Positions 1 through 7,390 of a stretch of DNA of 22,843 nucleotides are shown piece by piece. The notes beneath the pieces were generated by a model that did no database searches, was not told where the DNA came from, and worked only from the letters and a program-made list of their open reading frames with translations. Source of the stretch: Erysipelotrichaceae bacterium (GTDB lineage Bacteria > Bacillota_I > Bacilli_A > Erysipelotrichales > Erysipelotrichaceae); the NCBI GenBank assembly GCA_019415435.1, contig DXZE01000034.1, positions 1-22,843 of the forward strand, in the 5' to 3' direction. The position numbers were made by a program, and so were the translations under genes. The number at the start of each line of letters is the position of its first letter. Position 1 is the stretch's first letter.

Positions 1-69
1 GGATTATTATACAAATTACGCTTTCATCTCGGTCATTCAATGGCCGAGGATTCCCGCTTGGTTTCCTAA
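1..69 (+). CDS. possible 3' end of a plus-strand gene (partial)
   Basis: Reading frame 1 is open from the window edge through 22 codons and ends with TAA at 67-69, two bases before the bidirectional terminator at 71-102. The visible tail ends in LGHSMAEDSRLVS. A stop placed right at a convergent terminator is what a real gene end looks like, but the stretch is too short to recognise a family, and frame 2 is also open here. Only the sequence to the left could confirm it. Confidence 0.35.
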   Translation, partial: GLLYKLRFHLGHSMAEDSRLVS

Positions 70-70
70 A

Positions 71-102
71 AAAGAGTACTCCCGGTTATGGGAATACTCT
101 TT
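71..102. terminator. bidirectional rho-independent terminator
   Basis: The arms AAAGAGTA-TCCC and GGGA-TACTCTTT form a 12-bp stem with one mismatch and a 6-nt loop. On the minus strand the stem is followed by a run of six T, suiting termination of ptsI. On the plus strand TTTTATAA follows, so it can also end a gene coming from the left. Confidence 0.85.
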
Positions 103-116
103 TATAAACCATCAGA

Positions 117-1826
117 TTACTTGGCAATTGTCTTCTTAACAAGATCTGTAACTTCATCAAGTGTATCAAGTTCCAGAGTTTCAGAAGCCATCTTCTTCAT
201 CTCTTCATAGTTCAGACCATTGATCATCTTGCGTGCTCTCAGGATAGATGTAGCAGACATGGAGAATTCATCCAGGCCAAGGCCGAGCAGTACAGGTGCA
301 GCGATCTCATCGCCAGCCATTTCACCGCACATACCGCACCATTTACCATGCTTGTGGGCACCATCAATTGTCATCTTAACAAGACGGATGATAGATGGGT
401 TTAAAGGCTGATACAGATAAGATACAGCTTCAGACATACGGTCAGCAGCCATAGAATACTGAATCAGGTCGTTTGTACCAATAGAGAAGAAGTCAGCATA
501 CTTGGCAAGATTATCAGCCAATACAGCTGCAGCAGGAATTTCAATCATGCAGCCGACTTCTGTATCTTCACCAACCTTAACACCTTCCTTGATGAGCTTT
601 GCTCTTTCATCATCATAGATTGCCCTTGCCTTCTTGAATTCAGCTACTGTAGCAATCATCGGGAACATAATGCAGAGATGTCCATATGCTGATGCTCTGA
701 TTAAAGCTCTTAACTGTGTACGGAATACATCTTCATGTGCGAAGCAGAAACGGATAGCACGAACATCCAGGAATGGGTTCATCTGTTCAGGGAACTGATA
801 ATACTTGAGCTTCTTATCACCACCGATATCCAGTGTACGAATAACGACTGGCTTACCCTTCATTGCTTCAAGAACTTCCTTATATGCAGCAAACTGTGTA
901 TCTTCACCTGGGAAGTCATCTTCACTCTTCATATACAGGAATTCTGTTCTGAAAAGGCCGACGCCTTCACCACCATTGTTCAATACACCTTCTACATCTG
1001 CAGGTGAACCGATGTTGCCAACTAACAGAACCTTATGACCATCTGTAGAAACAGAAGGCTGATCCTTCATAGCAAGTAAGGATGCCTTTTCAGCAGCGTA
1101 ATCATCTGCCTTCTTCTGATATTCCTTAATCTGTTCATCTGTAGGGTTTGTGATAACATTTCCTTCTATTGCATCCAGAATGATTGTTTCACCATTTTCC
1201 ACTTCATCAAGAAGTCCCTTGACGCCAACAACAGCCGGGATTTCAAGAGATCTTGCCATAATAGCAGAATGAGATGTACGGCCACCCATTTCTGTAGCAA
1301 ATCCCTTTGCATATTCCTTGTTCAGAGAACCTGTATCAGATGGTGTCAGATCCTTGGCAACAACAATAACCGGCTCATTTAATGTAGCAAGGTTTGGAAT
1401 CTCCTTACCTGTCAGATTGCACATCAGACGGAAAGTAACATCATGAATATCAGCGGCTCTGCCTCTCATATATTCATCATCCATGGCTTCAAACATGGCA
1501 ACCATGTTCTTGGATACAGTATCAGCTGCATATTCAGCATTTTCCTTGTTGTTCTTGATCTCATCTTCAATCATGCTTCTGAAATCAGGATCGTTTGCCA
1601 TCATAAGATGTGCATCGAAAATAGCAAGTTCTTCTTCCTTCAGGCTCTTGGAAGCGACGTTCTTGATGTTTTCAATGTCAGCGACTGTCTTTTTAAAGGC
1701 AGCGTCCAGCTTCCTGAGTTCTTCATCCGGGTCAGCTTCTTTCTTCTGAATGTCCAAAACCGGCTGGACCAGTTTGTAAACTTTTGCGATAGCAATTCCC
1801 TGTGAAGCTGCGATACCTTTCAGCAT
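117..1826 (-). CDS. ptsI: PTS enzyme I (phosphoenolpyruvate-protein phosphotransferase)
   Basis: A 569-residue protein of normal enzyme I length. Enzyme I takes phosphate from PEP and passes it to HPr, starting sugar uptake by the cytoplasmic phosphotransferase system. The N-terminal domain begins MLKGIAASQGIAIAKVY. The phosphorylated histidine is His186 in GGRTSHSAIMARS. The C-terminal PEP-binding barrel shows GLFRTEFLYM, the signature FFSIGTNDLIQYSMAADR and the CGMCGEMAGD cysteine motif, so all catalytic landmarks are present. The start has an AGGAGG Shine-Dalgarno that lies inside the last codons of the upstream ACP-like gene, whose stop is only 3 nt away, suggesting translational coupling. 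No ptsH (HPr) gene lies beside it, which is unusual because ptsH often directly precedes ptsI. The gene ends at a strong terminator. Confidence 0.97.
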   Translation of the reverse strand: MLKGIAASQGIAIAKVYKLVQPVLDIQKKEADPDEELRKLDAAFKKTVADIENIKNVASKSLKEEELAIFDAHLMMANDPDFRSMIEDEIKNNKENAEYAADTVSKNMVAMFEAMDDEYMRGRAADIHDVTFRLMCNLTGKEIPNLATLNEPVIVVAKDLTPSDTGSLNKEYAKGFATEMGGRTSHSAIMARSLEIPAVVGVKGLLDEVENGETIILDAIEGNVITNPTDEQIKEYQKKADDYAAEKASLLAMKDQPSVSTDGHKVLLVGNIGSPADVEGVLNNGGEGVGLFRTEFLYMKSEDDFPGEDTQFAAYKEVLEAMKGKPVVIRTLDIGGDKKLKYYQFPEQMNPFLDVRAIRFCFAHEDVFRTQLRALIRASAYGHLCIMFPMIATVAEFKKARAIYDDERAKLIKEGVKVGEDTEVGCMIEIPAAAVLADNLAKYADFFSIGTNDLIQYSMAADRMSEAVSYLYQPLNPSIIRLVKMTIDGAHKHGKWCGMCGEMAGDEIAAPVLLGLGLDEFSMSATSILRARKMINGLNYEEMKKMASETLELDTLDEVTDLVKKTIAK

Positions 1827-1829
1827 ATT

Positions 1830-2066
1830 CTATTTTTCCTCCTGCTTGTATTTCTTGATCATGTCCAGAACATCTTTCATTGAATGAGCCGCAAGCATGA
1901 CATCATCATCAAATGTAATGTCACAATGCTGTTCCACCTTCATCATAAAATCAACCTTTGCATAGGAATCCATATGCATATCTTCAAAGGTAGTATTCCC
2001 ATCAAATGTAATTAAATTACGGTTATATTGTGCTGCGAGTTCTTTCAAATATGCAAGATCATTCAT
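1830..2066 (-). CDS. acyl carrier protein-like small protein
   Basis: A 78-residue acidic protein starting MNDLAYLKELAAQY. This start has an AAGGAG site five bases upstream (2072-2077); the longer frame to 2093 has none as good. The central segment MDSYAKVDFMMKVEQ and the following CDITFDDD match the layout of acyl carrier proteins, where DSL precedes helix II and the Ser carries 4'-phosphopantetheine. Here the serine is kept but the usual Leu is Tyr. The C-terminal SMKDVLDMIKKY resembles the last ACP helix. The gene is directly upstream of ptsI, with ptsI's ribosome-binding site inside its 3' end, so the two are probably cotranscribed. HPr has a similar size, but the HPr signature (His-Ala-Arg-Pro) is absent. 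The identification as a divergent ACP is moderately sure; the partner pathway is unknown. Confidence 0.65.
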   Translation of the reverse strand: MNDLAYLKELAAQYNRNLITFDGNTTFEDMHMDSYAKVDFMMKVEQHCDITFDDDVMLAAHSMKDVLDMIKKYKQEEK

Positions 2067-2123
2067 TGACACTCCTTGCTGAAATTTTAGCATTAATGAA
2101 TTATAAAGACAATCATGCCAAAA

Positions 2124-2447
2124 TCATTTTAGACTGCGTGTCTTATCCATGAATTCCTTAACACATTTCTTCTTTAACCGGTAATACGTTGTCCTTGAAC
2201 AGTAATCCAGATACCATTTCGGTTCCTTTGGCTGCAGGTATTCATTGCGTATAAACCAGCGGGTATGGGATGAGCATTCCCGCAATACCTGATCGATACA
2301 TAAGCGTAATTCACGGTCTTCGATGGACTTTCTTGTATCTTCTCCCTTTACTTCTGTAAGTTCAATGCGATAACCTGCCTCACGGTAACATTTGCCGATA
2401 AATGCGGCGGCTTTTTCATCAGCTGCCAGATTATACTTTTCACTCAT
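2124..2447 (-). CDS. small putative DNA-binding (helix-turn-helix-like) protein
   Basis: A 107-residue basic protein with a strong AGAGGGAG ribosome-binding site. The C-terminal part reads WYLDYCSRTTYYRLKKKCVKEFMD. The pattern of a short helix, S/T-R-x-T-x-Y-R and a basic recognition helix resembles sigma-70 region 4-like helix-turn-helix proteins such as the ArpU/RinA phage activators. The N-terminal half is helical with many charged residues and shows no recognised motif. It is the first gene of the minus-strand run leading to the ACP-like protein and ptsI, with a 57-nt gap before the next start. A regulatory role is an inference from the helix-turn-helix look only. The exact family is not recognised. 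Confidence 0.55.
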   Translation of the reverse strand: MSEKYNLAADEKAAAFIGKCYREAGYRIELTEVKGEDTRKSIEDRELRLCIDQVLRECSSHTRWFIRNEYLQPKEPKWYLDYCSRTTYYRLKKKCVKEFMDKTRSLK

Positions 2448-2548
2448 AAAATCTCCCTCTTTTCTTTTGAGTCTAATGGTTAAAATGTAAATAAATATGA
2501 AAATTTTTATTTTATGACAGCTCTTGTTAAAATGATCTGGGAGAACAC

Positions 2549-3211
2549 ATGAAAAACAACAGTATTACAACTTTATCTGTTAAAAGAATCGTCATTACCC
2601 TGCTTATTCTGGTTATGATTCCATTTGGAGCCAGATTCATCAATATATACCTGCAGCAGTATGATATTTCATTAATGTTTACGATGAATGTAGGCGGATC
2701 GATTATGATCATGTATAACTGGAATCTGTTCAGTCTTCATTACAACCGTGCCAAGCATGATATGATTGACACGATTTTCTATACAATTGTTGCTTTTCTG
2801 CTGATTGCCATATGGACATGGTTCTCACTTTCCTTTTTAAACTGCCGCATTATTCTTCCTTCTTCAGATGTATTGGAACGGTATGGATATGCCTTGCCGG
2901 GAATGTTAGTTGCTTACAGTTTCATGGAAGCATCTGTATTCAGCATCAGTGCCAAGTGTGCAACCGATCATTTCAATATTCACCAAAGAGAATTACAGAC
3001 AATACTTGCAACAGGGATATTGTTTGGCGCTTTGATTACCCTGCTCTTTTTACCAAGTACAAATATCATGATTATCATCACTACCCTTTTGTACAATGTC
3101 GTATTAATGACGCTTGAGGCATATTCTTACAATCAGACGCATTCTTTCATACCGGGTCTTTTAGGATTTGCCTTTACCAATCTGTTATTCATGATGACAG
3201 GAATACTTTGA
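2549..3211 (+). CDS. multi-pass membrane protein of unknown function
   Basis: A 220-residue protein with a GGGAG ribosome-binding site and about six to seven hydrophobic segments (near residues 11-30, 41-57, 75-98, 110-128, 150-166, 170-186 and 200-219). The C-terminal segment LEAYSYNQTHSFIPGLLGFAFTNLL recalls the last two motifs of CPBP (CAAX protease/bacteriocin-processing) membrane proteins, which have a tyrosine/threonine stretch followed by a histidine-asparagine pair. The catalytic Glu-Glu and His residues of that family are not visible, so it would be a distant or inactive relative at best. It is divergent from the helix-turn-helix-like gene on the left and 73 bp upstream of the aminopeptidase gene. 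No function is assigned. Confidence 0.6.
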   Translation: MKNNSITTLSVKRIVITLLILVMIPFGARFINIYLQQYDISLMFTMNVGGSIMIMYNWNLFSLHYNRAKHDMIDTIFYTIVAFLLIAIWTWFSLSFLNCRIILPSSDVLERYGYALPGMLVAYSFMEASVFSISAKCATDHFNIHQRELQTILATGILFGALITLLFLPSTNIMIIITTLLYNVVLMTLEAYSYNQTHSFIPGLLGFAFTNLLFMMTGIL

Positions 3212-3284
3212 ACACAACCTTTTCAGATTCACCATATGTTCACAATAGTTGTGCTAGACTTTTCATCAGAAAAGGAGAAGAAAT

Positions 3285-4166
3285 ATGGCAGAAATCAAAG
3301 AAGTTTATCTTCCATTCAAAGGCTATAAAACATATGTCCGTATTGTTGGTGAAAGCGAAGACGGGAAACTGCCTTTACTTGTACTCAATGGCGGACCTGG
3401 CATGAGTCATGACTACATGACAACACTTGATCCATTAGCAGATCAGGGAAGACAGATCATTTACTATGATCAGATCGGATGCGGTAAGTCTGCAGTACCT
3501 GATGGAGCTTTGGATTATAACGCGGATCTCTTTGTAGAAGAGATGCAGAATGTAATCAAAGAGCTGAAACTGGATCATGTACATCTGCTTGGTCAGTCCT
3601 GGGGCGGCATTCTGTTGATGCTGTATTTACTGAATGTAACCCAGGAAGGTGTTGCCTCAGCAGTATTATCCTCTACTCTTCCAAGTGTAAAACTCTGGGT
3701 TAAGGAGACAAAGAAACTGTTGTCTTTCATGCCTAAGGAGATGCAGGAAGCAATCGATAAAGGTGAAACTACTGGTGAAAAGGATAATCCGGAATATGAA
3801 GCTGCCGCAAATGAATTCTACCGCAGACATGTATGTTCACTGGATCCATATCCGGATTATGTTACCGCAAGCTTTGCTAATCCGGGTCCTGCTTATTTAG
3901 AGATGCAGGGAACCTCCGAATTTGTCTTCACTGGGAATCTGAGAGACTATGATATCGAGGATCAGTTAAAGGATATTCGTGTACCGTCCTTTGTAATTTC
4001 AGGTGAATTTGACGAATGCACACCGCTTGTCGCAAAGACTCTATACGATAATATTCCTACTACAGAGAAATGGCTGTTAATTGAAAACGGTACCCATCTC
4101 TGCTCGGCAGAATATCCAGACCTTTACAACAATGAAGTAGAAGCATTCCTTGAAAAACACGAATAA
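3285..4166 (+). CDS. pip: proline iminopeptidase-type alpha/beta hydrolase
   Basis: A 293-residue cytoplasmic serine hydrolase of the S33 family, which removes N-terminal proline from peptides. An AAGGAG site precedes the ATG. The oxyanion-hole motif appears as NGGPG (residues 35-39; HGGPG in most members). The nucleophile elbow is GQSWGG with Ser105, the acid is probably Asp243 in SGEFDECTP, and the histidine is His271 in ENGTHL. The triad is therefore complete and the length is typical for bacterial proline iminopeptidases. Exact substrate preference cannot be read from sequence; other aminopeptidase or amide hydrolase specificities occur in this fold. It is followed by a hairpin terminator and converges with hpf. 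Confidence 0.88.
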   Translation: MAEIKEVYLPFKGYKTYVRIVGESEDGKLPLLVLNGGPGMSHDYMTTLDPLADQGRQIIYYDQIGCGKSAVPDGALDYNADLFVEEMQNVIKELKLDHVHLLGQSWGGILLMLYLLNVTQEGVASAVLSSTLPSVKLWVKETKKLLSFMPKEMQEAIDKGETTGEKDNPEYEAAANEFYRRHVCSLDPYPDYVTASFANPGPAYLEMQGTSEFVFTGNLRDYDIEDQLKDIRVPSFVISGEFDECTPLVAKTLYDNIPTTEKWLLIENGTHLCSAEYPDLYNNEVEAFLEKHE

Positions 4167-4177
4167 GTATATAAGAA

Positions 4178-4214
4178 ACCGGAAAGAATTCTGTATGAAC
4201 AGGATCTTTCCGGT
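4178..4214. terminator. hairpin terminator between pip and hpf
   Basis: Perfect 10-bp arms ACCGGAAAGA (4178-4187) and TCTTTCCGGT (4205-4214) enclose a 17-nt loop. Moderately T-rich sequence follows on both strands. It sits between two convergent genes, so it probably serves both. Confidence 0.7.
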
Positions 4215-4251
4215 ATTGTTTATCTATTCAGTTTTAAGGTTTTAAAGAACG

Positions 4252-4785
4252 TCAGTCTTCATCTACTTCAATCAGACCATAGCCGCCATTTCTTCTTCTA
4301 TAGACAACAGAGATCTTTTCACTGTCTTCATCTTTGTAAATATAGAAGTTATGACCACTTAATTCCATCTGCATGATTGCTTCATCCAAGATCATTTCAT
4401 CTGCGACGACTGTCTTTGTACGTACCGGGATATCTTCTTCATTATCCTCTGCTTCGGATTCATTGATGAACGCTTCCGCAAGATGCTCACGATGACGCTT
4501 GGAAAGACGTGTCTTCTGTCTTCTTAACTGATCTTCCAGTTTATCTATGGCAAGATCTACAGCTGCATAGAAATCGTCATTGACTACTTCTGCTCTGAGG
4601 ATACCTACTTTAGTCGGAATGGTTACTTCTACTTTCTGGGCGTTAGGATATACGCGTGCTACAACTCTTGCAATTGTGTCCGGATCAATGAGAAGATACT
4701 TATCCAGAGTTGATAATTTCTTTTCAATCTGTTCTTTCATTGCCGGTGTAACAGTTACATTTTTTCCTACGATTTCGAATCTCAT
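4252..4785 (-). CDS. hpf: long-form ribosome hibernation promoting factor
   Basis: A 177-residue protein starting MRFEIVGKNVTVTPAMKEQI. It has the N-terminal S30AE ribosome-binding domain (about residues 1-100, with the basic stretch QLRRQKTRLSKRHREH after it) and the C-terminal domain (about 118-177) ending in SVVYRRRNGGYGLIEV. The second domain marks the long form found in Firmicutes, which pairs 70S ribosomes into inactive 100S dimers during slow growth. A GGAGG ribosome-binding site and a separate promoter with a roughly 90-nt leader lie upstream, so expression is probably independent of its neighbours. The leader contains a perfect inverted repeat, described separately. Confidence 0.96.
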   Translation of the reverse strand: MRFEIVGKNVTVTPAMKEQIEKKLSTLDKYLLIDPDTIARVVARVYPNAQKVEVTIPTKVGILRAEVVNDDFYAAVDLAIDKLEDQLRRQKTRLSKRHREHLAEAFINESEAEDNEEDIPVRTKTVVADEMILDEAIMQMELSGHNFYIYKDEDSEKISVVYRRRNGGYGLIEVDED

Positions 4786-4821
4786 AATTGTTCCTCCAGT
4801 TTCTATTATCGATATGGAAAT

Positions 4822-4842
4822 AACAGTTTTTTGAAAACTGTT
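4822..4842. repeat. inverted repeat in the hpf leader
   Basis: AACAGTTTT and AAAACTGTT form a perfect 9-bp inverted repeat around a 3-nt centre, between the hpf promoter and its ribosome-binding site. On the minus strand it would be transcribed as a hairpin, but no T-run follows. It could be an operator or an RNA structure affecting hpf expression. Confidence 0.5.
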
Positions 4843-4883
4843 TTATGGAATTATCTGTACGTCAGGTATTTGTTTGTAATTAC

Positions 4884-4892
4884 ATTATAGCA
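4884..4892 (-). promoter_or_regulatory. extended -10 promoter of hpf
   Basis: On the minus strand the sequence reads TGCTATAAT, a perfect extended -10 element. No convincing -35 hexamer lies 16-18 bp upstream. Transcription would start near 4877, leaving a leader of about 90 nt before hpf. Confidence 0.6.
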
Positions 4893-4941
4893 ATGAATAT
4901 GTGAAAGAAAAGAATTGACAAGTCACTGTATTATGCTTATA

Positions 4942-6417
4942 TCACTTCACTATTGATTTCAGCCATTTGTATACAACCGTCATGGCATATGCATCCATAC
5001 CACAGTATTTTTTGAGGTCTTCTACAATCTTTTTCTGTTCTTCTCTCGGGGCATCATTGTAGTCTAAATGTCTCCATTGCCATACGGCATCCATGCCCTG
5101 ACGAATATCAAGATCTTTATATCCGGGATCATCCATCATATTCATGATGGTCTTCAAGGACCAGCTGCCACGCATCCGGGTGTCATAGACCGTACCGTTT
5201 TCAAAAGGAAGCTGAAGGTCTTCCATACGCTCATTAATATGATCCAGGCGTTCTGAAAGATCTGGGAATAATTGAGAAAATTCCCTGATTCTCTGCATTT
5301 CTGCCCCTTCTGCATTATAGGCAATGACACTGCCTTCTTCCGGGATCTTTTCACATAAGGAAGAGGCCATATCATAGCGGTCATCATGAACATTCAGATA
5401 AACATAATGACTCATGGTTCCATCTTCCTGCAATATGTACAGGGCATATTCAAATGGCAGTACATCATATGGATGCATGCCTTCATAAGGCGGTATGGCA
5501 AATCTTTCCCATTCAAAATCAAGGAATGATACCGGATAGGAAATATGGGAAAGCCATGTATGTAAACCATATTTGTCTACATAGAGACCATTGTTTTTAT
5601 CTGCCATGATCTGGGCATACTGCTGTCTGGTTCCTTCAATCTGATCAATATCCGCATCACGCAGGTATAAAATACCTTTATTCTTCATACTGTAGCGATA
5701 TCTTGACGCAATTAATGTCAAGATGGAATTATCGGCTTCTTTTTCTTCATGAGGAAAACATGTTTCATAGTATCTGCATTTTACCCTGCCGCTGCACTTG
5801 CGCTCACGTAATGGTTTACCAACATGTTCAATATCTTCCTTCTCCATACTTTCGAGTAATGGTTTTAAGTCATGTATGTTTTTTTCTACCTGGGTACGTA
5901 CAAAAGCAGATGGATGATTATTGGAGTTATAGAAATATTCTGTGATCGTGAAAAGTTCTTCAGGATCCAGATTCTTTTTACGCTCGTATGCCGCATTCAG
6001 ATGAATGATGTACATGTTATTGATTTTAATGTTGTTATTGCGCAATACCCATACTGTATCGCAATAGTACTGTAAATCTTCACCATGCGGCCATATGCCT
6101 GTATAGAGGAAATATATATCCCACCCATCCTCTGTGTGGTGCAGGAAAGGCACTTTTACACGCAGATTAGCATAAGCAAATCTTGCTTGTACAAGCCATT
6201 CATAAGTACCTAGAGCCTGCAGGGAAAGCTTTGGATCATCTCCGGTTTTACCAATGAAAGCTTCTTCTTTATTGATATGAAGCTTCATCATGGCAAGATC
6301 TGTCACTTTCTCATCCAGTCTTACAAAAGGATGATATTCACTCTTTTCAGCATGCTGTTCATAGAGAAACAAGAGAGGACAGCGTGTATATTTTTTACAA
6401 TCAGAAATATGAAACAT
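4942..6417 (-). CDS. DUF2779 family putative nuclease (Cas4/RecB-like half plus DEDDy exonuclease half)
   Basis: A 491-residue protein. The N-terminus SDCKKYTRCPLLFLYEQH is the opening motif of RecB/Cas4-like proteins, and Cys13 with Cys208, Cys214 and Cys220 could bind an iron-sulfur cluster as in Cas4 and AddB. The segment NNIKINNMYIIHLNAAYER is typical for DUF2779 proteins. The C-terminal half looks like a DEDDy 3'-5' exonuclease: LDFEWE (Asp300, Glu302), AYNAEGAEM around 366-374, and YCGMD (Tyr471, Asp475). The expected nuclease residues of the first half appear changed: RVKVPFL stands where an R-x-D motif is expected, and WDIYFLY where the E-x-K strand is expected. Ribosome binding is weak (GGTGA). 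The role is unknown; DNA or RNA processing is inferred from folds. Confidence 0.75.
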   Translation of the reverse strand: MFHISDCKKYTRCPLLFLYEQHAEKSEYHPFVRLDEKVTDLAMMKLHINKEEAFIGKTGDDPKLSLQALGTYEWLVQARFAYANLRVKVPFLHHTEDGWDIYFLYTGIWPHGEDLQYYCDTVWVLRNNNIKINNMYIIHLNAAYERKKNLDPEELFTITEYFYNSNNHPSAFVRTQVEKNIHDLKPLLESMEKEDIEHVGKPLRERKCSGRVKCRYYETCFPHEEKEADNSILTLIASRYRYSMKNKGILYLRDADIDQIEGTRQQYAQIMADKNNGLYVDKYGLHTWLSHISYPVSFLDFEWERFAIPPYEGMHPYDVLPFEYALYILQEDGTMSHYVYLNVHDDRYDMASSLCEKIPEEGSVIAYNAEGAEMQRIREFSQLFPDLSERLDHINERMEDLQLPFENGTVYDTRMRGSWSLKTIMNMMDDPGYKDLDIRQGMDAVWQWRHLDYNDAPREEQKKIVEDLKKYCGMDAYAMTVVYKWLKSIVK

Positions 6418-6434
6418 ATAAAATCACCGACAAC

Positions 6435-6443
6435 ATTCTAGCA
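6435..6443 (-). promoter_or_regulatory. extended -10 promoter of the DUF2779 gene
   Basis: The minus strand reads TGCTAGAAT, matching TGnTATAAT in all but one base of the hexamer. It lies 18 bp upstream of the start codon and just after the terminator of the ROK gene, so the leader would be very short. Confidence 0.45.
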
Positions 6444-6453
6444 TAAAAGAAAA

Positions 6454-6480
6454 CTGTCCGCTCTGTATTAGAACGGACAG
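6454..6480 (-). terminator. terminator of the rimO-ROK operon
   Basis: Arms CTGTCCG (6454-6460) and CGGACAG (6474-6480) form a 7-bp stem with a further short inner helix. On the minus strand TTTTCTTTT follows, directly after the ROK kinase stop codon. Confidence 0.8.
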
Positions 6481-6487
6481 CTGACTA

Positions 6488-7390
6488 TTATTCTCCTTCA
6501 GATAATGGAACCATGGCTGCGCCAACCACACCTGGTTCTGGTAAACCTGCAATAACAAACGGTGTATCCTGTACAGCAGTATGTGAGAACTTCTTGTAGT
6601 TTTCAACCACACCCGGCAAGAACATCTTGGCTGACTTTGTCATACCGCCGCCAATGATAAACATATCCGGATCACATACACAGGCAATTGTCGCGAACAT
6701 CTGGCCGAGGTCTTCTTCCATCTGTGAGACAATCTTCTGTGCCTTTTCATTACCAGATGCGGCTAACTCAAATACTTTACCTGCATGCGGGATATCCTCA
6801 TCCGGCATAGCTTCTCTTCCCTTGCGGGTAATAGCTGTACCACTGGCTTCATTTTCAATGGCACCGGTATTCAGATAGTTAATCTTTTTACGATTGCGAT
6901 CAATGATCATATTGGCAATTTCACCACCGAATCCATGCTTGCCAGATACGGTCTTTCCATCAACAACCAGTACACCGCCGATACCGGTTGAAATCGTGAC
7001 ATAGAAAACAGTTCTTAATCCTTTGCCTGCACCAACTAACGCTTCCGCTAATCCGGCAACATTTGCATCATTATCAAGATATGCAGGCATGCCGAATTCA
7101 TCTGAAAGCTCCCTGGCCATAGGATAGCCTTTAAACTCTGGCAGATTGGTATCCAGTACCATTGTACCTGCCTGTTTGTCGACTGGTCCTGGTACACCTA
7201 CACCAATACCGCATGCGTCTTTCCAGTCTGGAATTTCATGGATCATTTCCTTAATGATACTCATGACTTTCTGCGGTCCTTCCTGACCATGGGATGGTCC
7301 TTTGACCTGTTCCAAAACCTGTCCCTGTTCCGTGACTCTTGCGACTCTGACGTTCGTACCGCCAAGGTCTACTCCGATGTAACATTTCAT
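6488..7390 (-). CDS. ROK family sugar kinase (probable glucokinase) lacking the zinc motif
   Basis: A 300-residue protein opening MKCYIGVDLGGTNVRVARV, the ATP phosphate-binding motif of ROK kinases. The catalytic base is Asp108 in LDNDANVAGLAE, and STGIGGVLVVDGK and GGGMTKSAKMF follow in family order. Members usually have a zinc site made by GEIGHM and CxCGxxGCxE. Here these positions read GEIANM (155-161 region) and INYLNTGAIE (170-179), so the histidine and all three cysteines are replaced while the surrounding Glu and Gly are kept. Glucokinase is the likely activity, but other sugars are possible. The start codon overlaps the rimO stop by 4 nt (ATGA) with an AGGAGG site, so the two are translated from one message. 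Confidence 0.87.
   Translation of the reverse strand: MKCYIGVDLGGTNVRVARVTEQGQVLEQVKGPSHGQEGPQKVMSIIKEMIHEIPDWKDACGIGVGVPGPVDKQAGTMVLDTNLPEFKGYPMARELSDEFGMPAYLDNDANVAGLAEALVGAGKGLRTVFYVTISTGIGGVLVVDGKTVSGKHGFGGEIANMIIDRNRKKINYLNTGAIENEASGTAITRKGREAMPDEDIPHAGKVFELAASGNEKAQKIVSQMEEDLGQMFATIACVCDPDMFIIGGGMTKSAKMFLPGVVENYKKFSHTAVQDTPFVIAGLPEPGVVGAAMVPLSEGE

Noticed and set aside
2..142. Second open frame at the left edge (frame 2)
   Set aside because: It runs through the terminator and into the ptsI 3' end; frame 1, which stops just before the hairpin, is the more natural gene end.
1830..2093. Small gene before ptsI as ptsH (HPr)
   Set aside because: The size and position fit, but there is no His-Ala-Arg-Pro phosphorylation site or regulatory-serine region; the sequence follows the ACP pattern instead.
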